Shown here: positions 16,738 to 25,261 of the stretch, in pieces
Numbering within the stretch: position 1 is the first letter of the stretch
Layout of the letters: every line of letters starts with the position of its first letter
Assembly: GCA_026418075.1 (NCBI GenBank)
Contig: JAOACA010000004.1
Coordinates: 1 to 60,439 of the forward strand
DNA from: Candidatus Bipolaricaulota bacterium
Lineage (GTDB): Bacteria > Bipolaricaulota > Bipolaricaulia > Bipolaricaulales > Bipolaricaulaceae
Direction of reading: 5' to 3'
Length of the DNA stretch: 60,439 bases
Notes under the pieces: generated by a model
What the model saw: only the letters and a program-made list of their open reading frames with translations
Told to the model about the DNA's origin: nothing
Database searches by the model: none
Made by a program: the position numbers and the translations under genes

Positions 16738-17561
16738 GCCTCCCTCCCGCAGTGCGCCTCCAGCCACGCCCCGACGTCCTCCCACACCCGCTCCTTCCCC
16801 AGCTCGTTCAGGACCTCATGGAGGAACCCACCGTACACGTGGAGGGTCTTGTCCCTGGACCCGGCGGAGGCGAGGAGCCGGCGGGCGGCGGCGGGGCTCG
16901 CCACCGGGTCCGCCTCCCCGTGGAGGACGAGGAGGGGGAGGGCGAGCTTCGGTGCCCCAGCGAGGGCCTCGCGCTGGGCCCGGAGGACCTCGGCGAACCA
17001 GCGGGCGGTGGCCCGCTTGAGGACGAGGGGGTCCCGGTCGTAGGCCGCGGCGGCCTCCGGGTCGTGGGTCCCCAGCTCCCCCCGGAGGCCGCTTGGGGTC
17101 GAGAAGGTGGGCCAGATCCGCGAAAGGGCGGGCGCGAGGACGCGCTTCCACCGCGGGAGGGGCATCCCAAGCTCAAGGAACGGGGCGCTCAGGATGAGGC
17201 CGGAAAAGTCCCCGTTCCGGGTCTGGGCGTAGCGCAGCGCGATCAGGCCCCCGAGGGAGTGGCCGAGGAGGAACAGGGGCTGGCCGCGGGCCTCCGTGGC
17301 GGCGAAGGCGTGGAGGGCGGCGACGTCGCGGAGGTAGTCCGCAAAGGTTCGGATGTGCCCGCGGCGGCCGGGGCTCTGGCCGTGGCCGCGGAGGTCGCAG
17401 GCGGCAGCGCTCCAGCCCCGGCTGTTGAGCCACCGGGCGAACGCCTCGTAGCGCCCGGAGTGCTCCCCGTAGCCGTGGACGATCGCCACCCAGCCCCTCC
17501 CGTCGGCGGGCCAAACCCGCAGGGCCAACCGCACCCCATCCTCCGTCCGAAGTTCGTCCAC
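16734..17561 (-). CDS. Alpha/beta hydrolase, monoacylglycerol-lipase-like
   Basis: From GTG 17561 this is 275 residues. It has the serine-hydrolase phrases of the lysophospholipase/monoacylglycerol lipase group: IVHGYGEHSGRYEAFA, nucleophile Ser in LLGHSLGGLIALRYA, catalytic Asp in LHGEADPVAS and His in GGFLHEVLNE. It likely releases fatty acids from glycerides at the membrane. GTG 17561 is preferred over GTG 17588 because TAGAAT lies 11 nt before it and between the two candidates. It is coupled to the ZIP gene by a GTGA overlap. Confidence 0.85.
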   Translation of the reverse strand: MDELRTEDGVRLALRVWPADGRGWVAIVHGYGEHSGRYEAFARWLNSRGWSAAACDLRGHGQSPGRRGHIRTFADYLRDVAALHAFAATEARGQPLFLLGHSLGGLIALRYAQTRNGDFSGLILSAPFLELGMPLPRWKRVLAPALSRIWPTFSTPSGLRGELGTHDPEAAAAYDRDPLVLKRATARWFAEVLRAQREALAGAPKLALPLLVLHGEADPVASPAAARRLLASAGSRDKTLHVYGGFLHEVLNELGKERVWEDVGAWLEAHCGREA

Positions 17562-17572
17562 GCGCGTCCCCG

Positions 17573-17578
17573 ATTCTA
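17573..17578 (-). promoter_or_regulatory. Candidate -10 box for the hydrolase-ZIP operon
   Basis: The minus strand reads TAGAAT, 11 nt before the GTG at 17561 and inside the longer annotated ORF. No good -35 is seen. It lies back-to-back with the nfeD promoter. Confidence 0.4.
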
Positions 17579-17590
17579 GCCCCGACACGG

Positions 17591-17619
17591 TGGTCAGGCG
17601 GGGCTCCCAGACCTAGAAT
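17591..17619 (+). promoter_or_regulatory. Promoter of nfeD-floA
   Basis: TGGTCA, a 17-bp spacer and TAGAAT (17614-17619) end only 6 nt before the ATG at 17626. There is no room for a Shine-Dalgarno, so the message should be leaderless. Confidence 0.6.
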
Positions 17620-17625
17620 GATCGT

Positions 17626-18939
17626 ATGCGGACGAGCGGAGTTCTCGGGCTAATGCTCCTGGCCGCGGCCCTCGCGGCTTCGGGAGCCGAGGTGTGGGTC
17701 CTCCGGATCGACGGGGAGATCGGCCGGGGGACGGTGTCCTACCTCCGGAAGGGCCTGGCCGAGGCTGAAGGGTCGGCGGCGGTGGTGATCGAGTTCGCCA
17801 CGCCCGGAGGGTACCTCGACGCCGCGATCGCCTGCCGGGACCTCCTCCTCGGGGCCCGGGTCCGGACGATCGCCTACGTGAACCGGGAGGCGTACTCGGC
17901 AGGGGCGCTTCTGGCGCTGGCCTGCGCGCGGATCTACTTTGCCCCGGGCGGGGTGATGGGGGCGGCGACCCCGGTGTACTTCGACTCCGCTGGAGAGCTG
18001 CGGACCGCGCCCGAGAAGACGATGTCCGCGGTGCGGGCCCTGTTCCGGGCCACGGCCGAGGAGCGAGGGCGGGACCCCCGCGTGGCCGAGGCGATGGTGG
18101 ATCCCGAGGTCGAGGTCCCCGGCCTCGTGGAACGGGGAAAGCTCCTCACCCTCACCGCCAAGTCTGCCGCGGAGTGGGGGTACGCCGACGGGGAGGCGGC
18201 GGCCCGGGAGCTCCTCCTCGCCCCGGAGGGCTTGGCCGGGGCTCGGGTTCAGGAGTTCGCGCCGCGGTGGGTGGACGGGGCGGTCTCGGCCCTCACCGCC
18301 CCGGGCGTGGCGGCCCTCCTCATCATCGTGGGGCTCCTTGGGCTCGTCTGGGAGCTCCTCACCCCGGGGTTTGGGCTCCCCGGGGCGGTGGGCCTGGGGG
18401 CCCTCGCCCTCTTCTTCTGGGCCCACTACCTCGCCGGCCTTGCCGGCTGGGAGACGATCGTCCTCCTCGGGGCGGGGATCGTGGCCCTGGTCCTCGAGGT
18501 GTTCGTGTTCACGGCGACCGACTTTGGGCTGGCGGGGATCGCGGGACTCGTCCTCATCGGGCTCGGGCTGTACCGGGGGATGACGGGCCCGTTCACGAGC
18601 CCGGCCCAGGCCACGACCGCCCTCGCCGTGGTCACCGTGGCCCTCCTCGGGACGATCGTTGCCTCGGCGGTGATCCTCACGCGCCTTCCTCGATCGCGGC
18701 TCCGGCTCGGGGGGACGATCCTTCAGGAGGCGATCCGTGGCCGGGCCACCGAACCCTCCGTCGGGGTCGGGCGGACCGGGGTGGCCCTCACCGACCTCCA
18801 CCCCGCGGGAAGCGCGAGGTTCGATGGGGAGCGGGTGGACGTCGTGGCCGACGGAGAGTTCATCCCCAAAGGGACGCCCATCGTGATCGTGCGGGACGAG
18901 GGGTACCGCAAAGTCGTGCGCCCCGCGAAGGAGGAGTAG
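17626..18939 (+). CDS. nfeD: NfeD-family membrane serine protease (long form)
   Basis: The 437-residue protein starts with a signal peptide. A ClpP-like domain (about 22-215) carries a Ser-Lys dyad: Ser91 in REAYSAGALLALAC and Lys131 in APEKTMSAVRA. Four or five membrane helices follow (225-350), then a C-terminal OB-fold NfeD domain (about 375-437). Related long NfeD proteins cleave stomatin/prohibitin-type proteins. The flotillin gene begins at the very next base, so the two are one transcription unit and probably partners in membrane-domain quality control. Confidence 0.93.
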   Translation: MRTSGVLGLMLLAAALAASGAEVWVLRIDGEIGRGTVSYLRKGLAEAEGSAAVVIEFATPGGYLDAAIACRDLLLGARVRTIAYVNREAYSAGALLALACARIYFAPGGVMGAATPVYFDSAGELRTAPEKTMSAVRALFRATAEERGRDPRVAEAMVDPEVEVPGLVERGKLLTLTAKSAAEWGYADGEAAARELLLAPEGLAGARVQEFAPRWVDGAVSALTAPGVAALLIIVGLLGLVWELLTPGFGLPGAVGLGALALFFWAHYLAGLAGWETIVLLGAGIVALVLEVFVFTATDFGLAGIAGLVLIGLGLYRGMTGPFTSPAQATTALAVVTVALLGTIVASAVILTRLPRSRLRLGGTILQEAIRGRATEPSVGVGRTGVALTDLHPAGSARFDGERVDVVADGEFIPKGTPIVIVRDEGYRKVVRPAKEE

Positions 18940-19941
18940 ATGGAAGGGATTGGCCTGTTCGTGCTCATTGGGCTGGCGGTTATCGTCCTTTGGCTCTTTT
19001 TCTACTTCGTCCCGGTGGGGCTGTGGATCTCGGCCCTCGCCGCCGGGGTCCCCGTGGGTCCGGTCACGTTCATCGGGATGCGGCTGCGCAAGGTGAGCCC
19101 CCACCGGGTGATCAACCCGATGATCGCGGCGTGGAAGGCGGGGATTCGGCTCACCACCTCCGAGCTGGAGGCCCACTACCTCGCGGGGGGGAACGTGGAG
19201 CGGGTGGTGCGGGCCCTCATCTCGGCGGACAAAGCCGGGATCGCCCTGGGGTTCCAGCGCGCGGCGGCGATCGACCTCGCCGGACGGGACGTCTACGACG
19301 CGGTGGCGATGAGCGTCAACCCCCGGGTGATCGAGACCCCCAAGGTCGCCGCGGTGGCCAAAGACGGGATCGAGCTCCTCGCCGTGGCCAAGATCACCGT
19401 TCGGGCGAACATCGAGCGCCTGGTGGGCGGGGCCACCGAGGCCACCGTGATTGCCCGGGTCGGGGAGGGGATCGTGTCCGCGATCGGCTCGGCCAACTCC
19501 CACAAGGAGGTCCTGGAGAACCCCGACTCGATCTCGAAGCTCGTGCTCGCCAAGGGGCTCGACGCGGGGACGGCGTTCGAGATCCTCTCCATCGACATCG
19601 CCGACGTGGACGTGGGGCGGAACATCGGGGCCGAGCTCCAGACCGCCCAGGCCGAGGCCGACCTCAAGGTGGCCCGGGCGAAGGCCGAGGAGCGGCGGGC
19701 GATGGCGATTGCCAGAGAGCAGGAGATGAAGGCCCTCGTCGAGGAGCGCCGAGCCGCCGTGGTCGAGGCCGAAGCCGAGATCCCCCGGGCGATGGCCGAG
19801 GCGTTCCGGAAGGGGAACCTCGGGATCATGGACTACTACCGGCTGCGGAACATCCAGGCCGACACCGCGATGCGGGAGGGGCTGGCGCGCCCTCCGGAGG
19901 AGAAGCGGGGCCCGGAGGAGCCGCCGGGGGGGAAGCGGTGA
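18940..19941 (+). CDS. floA: Flotillin-like protein FloA
   Basis: The 333-residue protein has an N-terminal membrane hairpin (residues 5-45), a PHB/SPFH-like domain with [14 protein letters not shown] and [21 protein letters not shown], then a long Ala/Glu/Arg coiled coil (about 225-290). Bacterial FloA proteins scaffold ordered membrane microdomains. The length matches the UPF0365 family. The ATG directly abuts the nfeD stop codon. The stop overlaps the GTG of a small ORF. Confidence 0.95.
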   Translation: MEGIGLFVLIGLAVIVLWLFFYFVPVGLWISALAAGVPVGPVTFIGMRLRKVSPHRVINPMIAAWKAGIRLTTSELEAHYLAGGNVERVVRALISADKAGIALGFQRAAAIDLAGRDVYDAVAMSVNPRVIETPKVAAVAKDGIELLAVAKITVRANIERLVGGATEATVIARVGEGIVSAIGSANSHKEVLENPDSISKLVLAKGLDAGTAFEILSIDIADVDVGRNIGAELQTAQAEADLKVARAKAEERRAMAIAREQEMKALVEERRAAVVEAEAEIPRAMAEAFRKGNLGIMDYYRLRNIQADTAMREGLARPPEEKRGPEEPPGGKR

Positions 19942-20069
19942 GCGGGGGGCTGACGGAGCGGATCCGGGAGCTCCTCCGGGAGGACCCGCGGCTTGCCCTC
20001 GTTCTGGGGGAGGTCCTGGGGCCCCCGGTGGGGGCGCGGGGCTCTCCGGAGCGGACCGGGGACGCCTAA
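19938..20069 (+). CDS. Possible 43-residue protein coupled to floA
   Basis: The GTG at 19938 overlaps the floA TGA as GTGA, the arrangement used repeatedly in this window for coupled genes. The product would be a short charged helix ([22 protein letters not shown]) with a Gly/Pro tail. I do not recognise it. Codon use matches its neighbours. It could equally be a chance open frame. Confidence 0.4.
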   Translation: MSGGLTERIRELLREDPRLALVLGEVLGPPVGARGSPERTGDA

Positions 20070-20236
20070 ACGGAGCCGGAAGTTCAAGACGCGGTCATGA
20101 AGCTTCGTCCCTATGTGCGCTTCCGAGGCTCTGCGGGTTCTCCATGGGTCCCTCGCAGGACCTCTATCCTCGGGGAGGATGATCCGGGCGCGTGGGATGC
20201 CTAGCCCGCTTCCCTACCATCCTCAAGATACGCGAG
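20070..20236 (+). other. Non-coding stretch with stacked inverted repeats
   Basis: No gene is visible here. Local hairpins can be drawn: GGGTCC/GGACCT near 20149-20166, a perfect ATCCTC/GAGGAT near 20166-20181, and CGGGC/GCCCG after that. They lead into the terminator at 20237-20264. The region could be the 3' untranslated part of the floA message or an independent structured RNA. It does not show the sequence hallmarks of SRP RNA, tmRNA or RNase P RNA. Confidence 0.35.
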
Positions 20237-20264
20237 GGGCCCCGACCGGGGCCCTTTTTCTTTT
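20237..20264 (+). terminator. Rho-independent terminator
   Basis: A 7-bp G+C stem GGGCCCC/GGGGCCC with loop GACC is followed by TTTTTCTTTT. It is the strongest terminator in the window. It closes the nfeD-floA unit or a small RNA upstream. Confidence 0.88.
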
Positions 20265-20353
20265 CAAGCGCCACGACGGGGAGGGCCGAGTTGGCTGCGC
20301 CCCTGGGCATATACTCTGCCTCGCCCCTTTCAGGGCATTGGAGGTGGCCACGC

Positions 20354-20905
20354 ATGAATCCACAGGAGTTCACGGCACGGATGAAGCTCGCGGGAGCGTT
20401 GGCGATCCTGAGCGCGGTCCTGGGGGTACCCTCCTTCATCCTCTCGTGGGTTACGGCACGGGGCGGGGGCGGACTCCTCCTTGCCGATCGGATCCTCTCC
20501 CTGGTCCTCCTCGGTTCCGGTCTTTACATCCTGTACTCCTTGGGCGTCCTCGCCCGTTACCGCTACGGGACCGACGAGCTGGACGGGTGGCTTGCCGGGA
20601 TCGCCGTGGGCCTCGGGGTGACGTGGATTGTGGGGCTATTCGATCTTCCGCTGGCCCTTTCCGTCATCGTGCTCATTGCCTGGGGGGCGGTGCTGATCGG
20701 CTTTGGGGTGAAGCTTGTGCGCTTCGGGGGAGCGCGGGGCGTCCAGCTGGTCCGGGCGCTTGGGGTGGTGGACATCGTCGGGGGTATCTTCGCCGCCTCC
20801 GTGGTTCTGGCGCTCCTTCTGCCGTTGGCGTCGCTGGCCGGCTCGGTGGTTGAGGCGCTCCTGTTTTTCGAGGTCTCCCAAGCTTCTCCGCCTGCCGCGG
20901 GATAG
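20354..20905 (+). CDS. Multi-pass membrane protein of unknown function
   Basis: The 183-residue protein has five or six hydrophobic helices and short polar loops (GTDELDGW after helix 2). No enzyme or transporter motif is visible and I do not recognise the family. The ATG at 20354 follows GGAGGTGG at 20340-20347, and TATACT (20310-20315) is a good -10. The longer in-frame ORF would start before the terminator and is rejected. It stands alone between the floA terminator and the dehydrogenase pair. Confidence 0.65.
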   Translation: MNPQEFTARMKLAGALAILSAVLGVPSFILSWVTARGGGGLLLADRILSLVLLGSGLYILYSLGVLARYRYGTDELDGWLAGIAVGLGVTWIVGLFDLPLALSVIVLIAWGAVLIGFGVKLVRFGGARGVQLVRALGVVDIVGGIFAASVVLALLLPLASLAGSVVEALLFFEVSQASPPAAG

Positions 20906-21011
20906 GCGGCGCGACCTTTCGGCGCATGACGGCGCGGGAAGGGCCCGGTAAGATCGGGCCCGATGCCGGGATGCCTGCGTGACGCCGCTTCCGCCCCCAA
21001 GGAGGGGTCCG

Positions 21012-23093
21012 GTGAGGCTTGAGCGCCACCCCATCCTCCCCGTCGAGCGGGGAGAACCGTTCCCCTTCACGTTTGCCGGCCGGGAGCTCCTCGCCTACCC
21101 GGGGGAGACGATCGCCGCGGCCCTCTTTGCCCATGGAATCAGGGTCTTTGGCCACCACCCCAAGGACGGCGCGCCCCAGGGGATCTTCTGCGCCAACGGC
21201 CAGTGCGCCCAGTGCCTCGTCCTCGCCGATGGCCTCCCCGTCAAGGCGTGCATGACGGCTGTTCGGCCGGGGATGGCTGTCCTCCCGGCCGACGGGCTCC
21301 CCGAGCTTCCCCGCGTTCCCACCCCTCCCCCGCTGCGGGAGATCGGCCGGGTCGAGGTCCCGGTGTTGATCATCGGCGGGGGACCGGCGGGGCTGTCGGC
21401 GGCGATCGAGCTTGGGATGCGGGGGATCCAGACCCTCCTTGTGGACGACAAGGCGCGCCTGGGGGGCAAGCTCGTCCTCCAGACCCACCGGTTTTTCGGG
21501 TCCACGGAGGCCGTCTACGCCGGAACGCGGGGGATCGACATCGCCGCGCGCCTGGCGGCCGAGGTGCGGGCCCTCACCTCCGTCGAAGTGTGGCTCGACA
21601 CCGTGGCCCTCGCCGTCTACAGCGACGGCTGGGTCGGGGTCCTCCGGGAGGGGCGGAGCTACGTCCTCGTCCGGCCGGAGGTCCTCCTCGTGGCCACAGG
21701 TGCTCGAGAAAAGTCCCTCCTCTTCCGGGGAAACACCCTCCCCGGGGTCTACGGGGCGGGGGCGTTCCAGACCCTCGTGAACCGGGACCTCGTCCGGGCC
21801 GCGGAGCGGCTGTTCATCGTCGGGGGAGGGAACGTCGGGCTCATCGCAGGGTACCACGCCCTCCAGGCCGGGATCGCGGTCGTGGGCCTGGCGGAGGTCC
21901 TCCCCGAGTGCGGGGGGTACAAGGTCCACCGGGACAAGCTCGCCCGCCTCGGGGTCCCGATCTTCACCTCCCACACGATCCTCTCCGCGAACGGCCGCGA
22001 CGGGGTGGAGTCGGTCACGATCGCCCGGGTGGACGGGCGGTTCCAGCCGATCCCGGGGACGGAGAAGACGTTCCCCTGCGACACGGTCCTCGTGGCGGTT
22101 GGGCTGGATCCGGTGGACGAGTTCTACCGGAAGGCGAAGGAGTTTGGGATGAGGGCGTTTGCGGCGGGCGACGCCCAGGAGATCGCCGAGGCCTCGGCGG
22201 CGATCTTCTCCGGGAAGATCGCGGGCCGGCGGATCGCCCACGCCCTGGGGTTCCCCGGGGTCGTCGTCCCCCCGGAGTGGGAGACGACCCTCGAGGTCCT
22301 GAAATCCCGCCCCGGGGCCCGGCGGGAGCCGGGCGGGGAACTGCCGACCCAGGGCGTGGTCCCCGTCCTCCACTGCCACGAGGAGATCCCGTGCAACCCC
22401 TGCGCCTCGGTCTGCCCTCAGGGGCTCCTCCGGGTCGACCCCGCGGACATCCGGAAGACCCCGGAGTTCCGTCTGGAAAATGGAAAGGCATGCCTGGGCT
22501 GCGAGCGGTGCGTCGTTGTCTGCCCGGGGCTGGCGATCACCCTGGTGGACTACCGGAAGGACCCCGAGCACCCCACGGTCACGGTTCCCCACGAGCTCGG
22601 GGCGGAGGCGACCCCCGTGGGGGCGAAGGTCGCCCTGGTGAGCGCCGCGGGCGAGATCCTTGGGGAGGCGGAGGTCCGGGAGGTCCGGGCGACCCCCCGG
22701 AACGACCGGACGGTCCTCGTGAAGCTCATTGTCCCAAAGGAGATCGCTCCGAACGTGGCAGGGATCCGGCTGACGGCCCGGTGGGGGGAGGAGCCCCTTC
22801 CGGAGGCGGTGGAGAGTCTTGCCGACGACGAGATCGTCTGCCGGTGCGAGCGGGTGACGGCCGGGGAGATTCGGGCCCTGATCCGGGCCGGGTTCCGGGA
22901 CATGAACGCGATCAAGGCGGTGACGCGGTCCGGGATGGGGGCGTGCGGGGGGAAGACCTGCGGTCCGCTTCTCAAGCGCCTGTTCCGGGAGGAGGGGGTG
23001 TCCCCAGACGAGGTCACGGACTACGTGGGCCGGCCGCTGTTCATGGAGGTGCCGCTCGGGATCTTTGCCGGAGCGGAGCTGCCCGATGGCTAG
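21012..23093 (+). CDS. Fused [2Fe-2S]-FAD/NAD-[4Fe-4S]-BFD oxidoreductase, dye-linked dehydrogenase large subunit
   Basis: The 693-residue protein has four domains in order. A plant-type [2Fe-2S] ferredoxin has Cys60, 65, 68 and 80. A pyridine-nucleotide-disulfide-type FAD domain follows, with GGGPAGLSAA near 122 and a second nucleotide site GGGNVGLIAGY. A bacterial ferredoxin segment (about 455-510) has CHEEIPCNPCASVCPQG and CLGCERCVVVCPG. A BFD-like [2Fe-2S] domain has Cys610, 612, 645 and 650. Relatives (opine oxidases, HcnAB, proline and hydroxyproline dehydrogenases) keep these parts as separate subunits. GTG 21012 is preferred because AAGGAGG sits 6 nt upstream; GTG 20979 is possible. 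It pairs with the overlapping DAO-type gene, and together they should oxidise an amino or imino acid and pass electrons to an unknown acceptor. Confidence 0.85.
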   Translation: MRLERHPILPVERGEPFPFTFAGRELLAYPGETIAAALFAHGIRVFGHHPKDGAPQGIFCANGQCAQCLVLADGLPVKACMTAVRPGMAVLPADGLPELPRVPTPPPLREIGRVEVPVLIIGGGPAGLSAAIELGMRGIQTLLVDDKARLGGKLVLQTHRFFGSTEAVYAGTRGIDIAARLAAEVRALTSVEVWLDTVALAVYSDGWVGVLREGRSYVLVRPEVLLVATGAREKSLLFRGNTLPGVYGAGAFQTLVNRDLVRAAERLFIVGGGNVGLIAGYHALQAGIAVVGLAEVLPECGGYKVHRDKLARLGVPIFTSHTILSANGRDGVESVTIARVDGRFQPIPGTEKTFPCDTVLVAVGLDPVDEFYRKAKEFGMRAFAAGDAQEIAEASAAIFSGKIAGRRIAHALGFPGVVVPPEWETTLEVLKSRPGARREPGGELPTQGVVPVLHCHEEIPCNPCASVCPQGLLRVDPADIRKTPEFRLENGKACLGCERCVVVCPGLAITLVDYRKDPEHPTVTVPHELGAEATPVGAKVALVSAAGEILGEAEVREVRATPRNDRTVLVKLIVPKEIAPNVAGIRLTARWGEEPLPEAVESLADDEIVCRCERVTAGEIRALIRAGFRDMNAIKAVTRSGMGACGGKTCGPLLKRLFREEGVSPDEVTDYVGRPLFMEVPLGIFAGAELPDG

Positions 23094-24237
23094 CTACGAC
23101 GTCGTGGTCGTCGGGGCGGGGAGCGTGGGGACGCCCGCGGCCCTCGCCCTCGCTGAGGCCGGCCTCCGGGTCCTCGTCGTCGAGGCCCGCCCGAGCGTGG
23201 GCCAGGGCTCGAACAAGGCGGCGATCGGGGGCGTCCGGGCCACCCACTCCGATCCGGCCAAGATCCGCCTCGGCCGCCGCTCGATCGAGATCGTCTCGAC
23301 CTGGAAGGAGGCCCGGGGCGAGGAGATCGAGTGGCGAAGCGGGGGCTACGTGTTCGTGGCCTACACCCCCCGGGAGGAGAAGCTCCTCAAGGACCTCCTC
23401 GTCGTCCAGCACCGCTACGGCCTGGAGATCGAGTGGCTCGACGCCCGGGGCCTTCTCGAGGTCGTCCCCGACCTCAACCCCGAGGGGCTTCTCGGGGGGA
23501 CCTACAGCCCGGGGGACGGCCATCTCTCGCCCCTCCTCCTCGTCCACGCCTACTACCGGGAGGCCACGAAGGCCGGGGCGGAGTTCCGCTTCCGGGAGCG
23601 GGTCACGGGGATCGAGGTCCGGGGGGGGCGCGTCCGGGCGGTGGTCACGGACCGGGGGCGGTACGAGGCGCCCGTCGTGGTCAACGCCGCCGGGGCGTGG
23701 GCGAGGGAGATCGGGCGGCTTGTGGGGGAGGAGCACCCAGTGGTCCCCGATTCCCACGAGGCCGGGGTGACGGAGCCCGTGGCCCACTTCCTCGACCCGA
23801 TGATCGTCGACATCCGGCCTGTTCCGGGGTCCTCGAACTACTACTTCCACCAGCTTGCCTCAGGCCAGCTCACGTTCTGCATCTCTCCCAGTCCTCCCAT
23901 CGTTGGGGAGGACTGCCGGGAGACGAGCGCGTTCCTCCCGATGGTCGCCCGGCGGATGGTGGAGCTCATGCCGAGGCTGGTGAACGTGCGCGTTCGGCGG
24001 ACGTGGCGGGGGCTTTATCCGATGACCCCGGACGGGTCCCCGCTCGTGGGCTGGTCGTCGGAGGTCGCGGGGTACGCGGTGGCGATTGGGATGTGCGGGC
24101 AGGGGGTGATGCTCGGGCCAGCGGTGGGGGAGCTCCTCGGGCGCCTGATCACCGATTCCCTCCTCCCCGGGGACCGCGAGGTCCTGGAGCTCCTCTCCCC
24201 CAGCCGCTCCTTCGCCGCTCAGGAAGCCCTCAAGTAG
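23086..24237 (+). CDS. DAO-family FAD oxidoreductase, small catalytic subunit
   Basis: This 383-residue protein is of the D-amino-acid/sarcosine oxidase type. The dinucleotide-binding VVVVGAGSVGTPAALALAEAG is at residues 6-26, NKAAIGGVRATH near 45 matches the FAD-attachment and active-site region of sarcosine/proline dehydrogenase beta subunits, and the C-terminal MTPDGSPLVGW and GMCGQGVMLGPAVGE close the FAD site. The ATG at 23086 overlaps the large-subunit stop by 8 nt, so the two form a complex. Substrate candidates are proline, hydroxyproline, sarcosine, glycine or opines, and sequence alone does not choose between them. Confidence 0.87.
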   Translation: MASYDVVVVGAGSVGTPAALALAEAGLRVLVVEARPSVGQGSNKAAIGGVRATHSDPAKIRLGRRSIEIVSTWKEARGEEIEWRSGGYVFVAYTPREEKLLKDLLVVQHRYGLEIEWLDARGLLEVVPDLNPEGLLGGTYSPGDGHLSPLLLVHAYYREATKAGAEFRFRERVTGIEVRGGRVRAVVTDRGRYEAPVVVNAAGAWAREIGRLVGEEHPVVPDSHEAGVTEPVAHFLDPMIVDIRPVPGSSNYYFHQLASGQLTFCISPSPPIVGEDCRETSAFLPMVARRMVELMPRLVNVRVRRTWRGLYPMTPDGSPLVGWSSEVAGYAVAIGMCGQGVMLGPAVGELLGRLITDSLLPGDREVLELLSPSRSFAAQEALK

Positions 24238-24457
24238 GGCCTCGGCCGAGGTAGGTGGAACGCCCCCATCCCCTGGGAAGAGGGCAAGCACTCTAGTTCC
24301 CTCCCCCTCGATGGGGGAAGGAGAGGGTGGTGCGAAACCGCAAGCCTCTTCCCTATCCCCAACGCACCGCCTGACCCAGGGACGCCGGCTGCTCCGTCAG
24401 GTATGGACCAGCAACCCGCTGTTCCTGCCCCGTGCAGCAGTTCAGACGGAGACAGTG
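24238..24457. other. Intergenic stretch with a short palindrome
   Basis: No gene is seen. TCCCCC/GGGGGA flanks TCGAT at 24302-24318 inside a longer purine/pyrimidine-mirrored run (about 24295-24327). It may be a weak bidirectional terminator between the converging dehydrogenase and membrane-protein genes, or a dispersed repeat. Only one copy is in this window. Confidence 0.3.
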
Positions 24458-24889
24458 CTAGCGATGGGCTGGGGCTTGGGACCTCCACCGCAGGGCTCGA
24501 CCGAGTCCAGCAACGAGGGCCCAAACAACGGGCAATGCCCCCAGGGAGAGGGTGACCGGGCGGGTCATGAACCGTGCCACCGCCGAGGTGAGCGCGGGGA
24601 CCAAGGGCTTCAGGAGAACCAGAGCGAGGAGCCAAAGGTACGCAACTCCGAACAGCACAACCGTGGTTGGGGTAGGACGACGCCGGCCGGGCGAAACGCG
24701 CGGGGAGAGAACCAGCACAAGGAGCGCTGTCAACCCGACCCCCGGCAGCACCTTCCAGTCCACGTCCGGCGCCAACCCCAGGAGCGTTGTGTACACAAAC
24801 GCCAGGGTCCAGCCCCCAACGGTGCGGCGCCACCGAACATGGTCGGTGCTCGCGGTACAGTCCCGCCCCTTGCGGACTTCGGCTGGCAT
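24458..24889 (-). CDS. Small membrane protein of unknown function
   Basis: At 143 residues, this has four hydrophobic helices: WTLAFVYTTLLGL, VGLTALLVLVLS, VVLFGVAYLWLLALVLLKPL and LGALPVVWALVAGLG. Charged residues near the N-terminus favour an inside start. I do not recognise the family. The ATG at 24889 is chosen over the longer ORF because a good promoter ends 8 nt upstream of it. The flanking DNA has less biased base composition than its neighbours, which may mean recent arrival or relaxed selection. Confidence 0.5.
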   Translation of the reverse strand: MPAEVRKGRDCTASTDHVRWRRTVGGWTLAFVYTTLLGLAPDVDWKVLPGVGLTALLVLVLSPRVSPGRRRPTPTTVVLFGVAYLWLLALVLLKPLVPALTSAVARFMTRPVTLSLGALPVVWALVAGLGRALRWRSQAPAHR

Positions 24890-24897
24890 CACGGGGT

Positions 24898-24925
24898 ATT
24901 CTACAAGACGGGACGGCCTCGTGAA
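24898..24925 (-). promoter_or_regulatory. Promoter for the 24889 membrane protein
   Basis: The minus strand reads TTCACG, 16 bp, TAGAAT, then 8 nt to the ATG. There is no ribosome site, so the message would be leaderless. Confidence 0.5.
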
Positions 24926-25261
24926 CGAGCCTCGCCCATAAGGGTGCTCGCACGGCCTTCCGGGCCAGCCCACCGGAGGGCGGGGCGGGGGCCGGTGGCT
25001 ACCTAGTCCTGGGAAGACGGAGCATCAGAGCGCGACGGACCCCAAACTCAACGTGGGTAACTCAGCGCCGAACTTCGTCCTCGCCTCGGGCGAGGGAAGG
25101 CCCGTCTGCCCCTTCGACTCCGAGTACAATGGCGCCTGCTTCACTGCCCCGCGGCGGGGACTCCTGGCTGCAGCGCGCAGGCATGCGCCCTCCGGGACCT
25201 CCACCCCGACGTTTCGTAGGAGAGTATGACGCGATGGGGTTAGGACCTCAGCGGCAATTCG
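24926..25261. other. Non-coding, low-density stretch
   Basis: I see no supportable gene on either strand. A 7-bp hairpin CCTCGCC/GGCGAGG lies at 25079-25095, and a TACAAT box at 25125-25130 points rightwards without a gene behind it. Codon-like periodicity is lost here, so it may be decayed coding sequence. Confidence 0.35.

Noticed and set aside
17650-19503. 617-codon minus-strand ORF antisense to nfeD and floA
   Set aside because: Its composition is typical of a GC-rich antisense shadow (His, Arg, Gly, Asp) and has no start signal; the plus-strand genes are unmistakable.
20673-22592. 639-codon minus-strand ORF
   Set aside because: It is antisense to the membrane protein and the fused oxidoreductase and shows no domain.
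21203-23770. 855-codon plus-strand ORF
   Set aside because: It is the +1 shadow of the oxidoreductase and DAO genes with Gly/Arg/Pro-rich low-complexity content.
24311-25006. 231-codon plus-strand ORF opposite the small membrane protein
   Set aside because: The plus frame is Gln/Arg/Gly-rich without hydrophobic pattern. The minus frame gives regular membrane helices and has a promoter.
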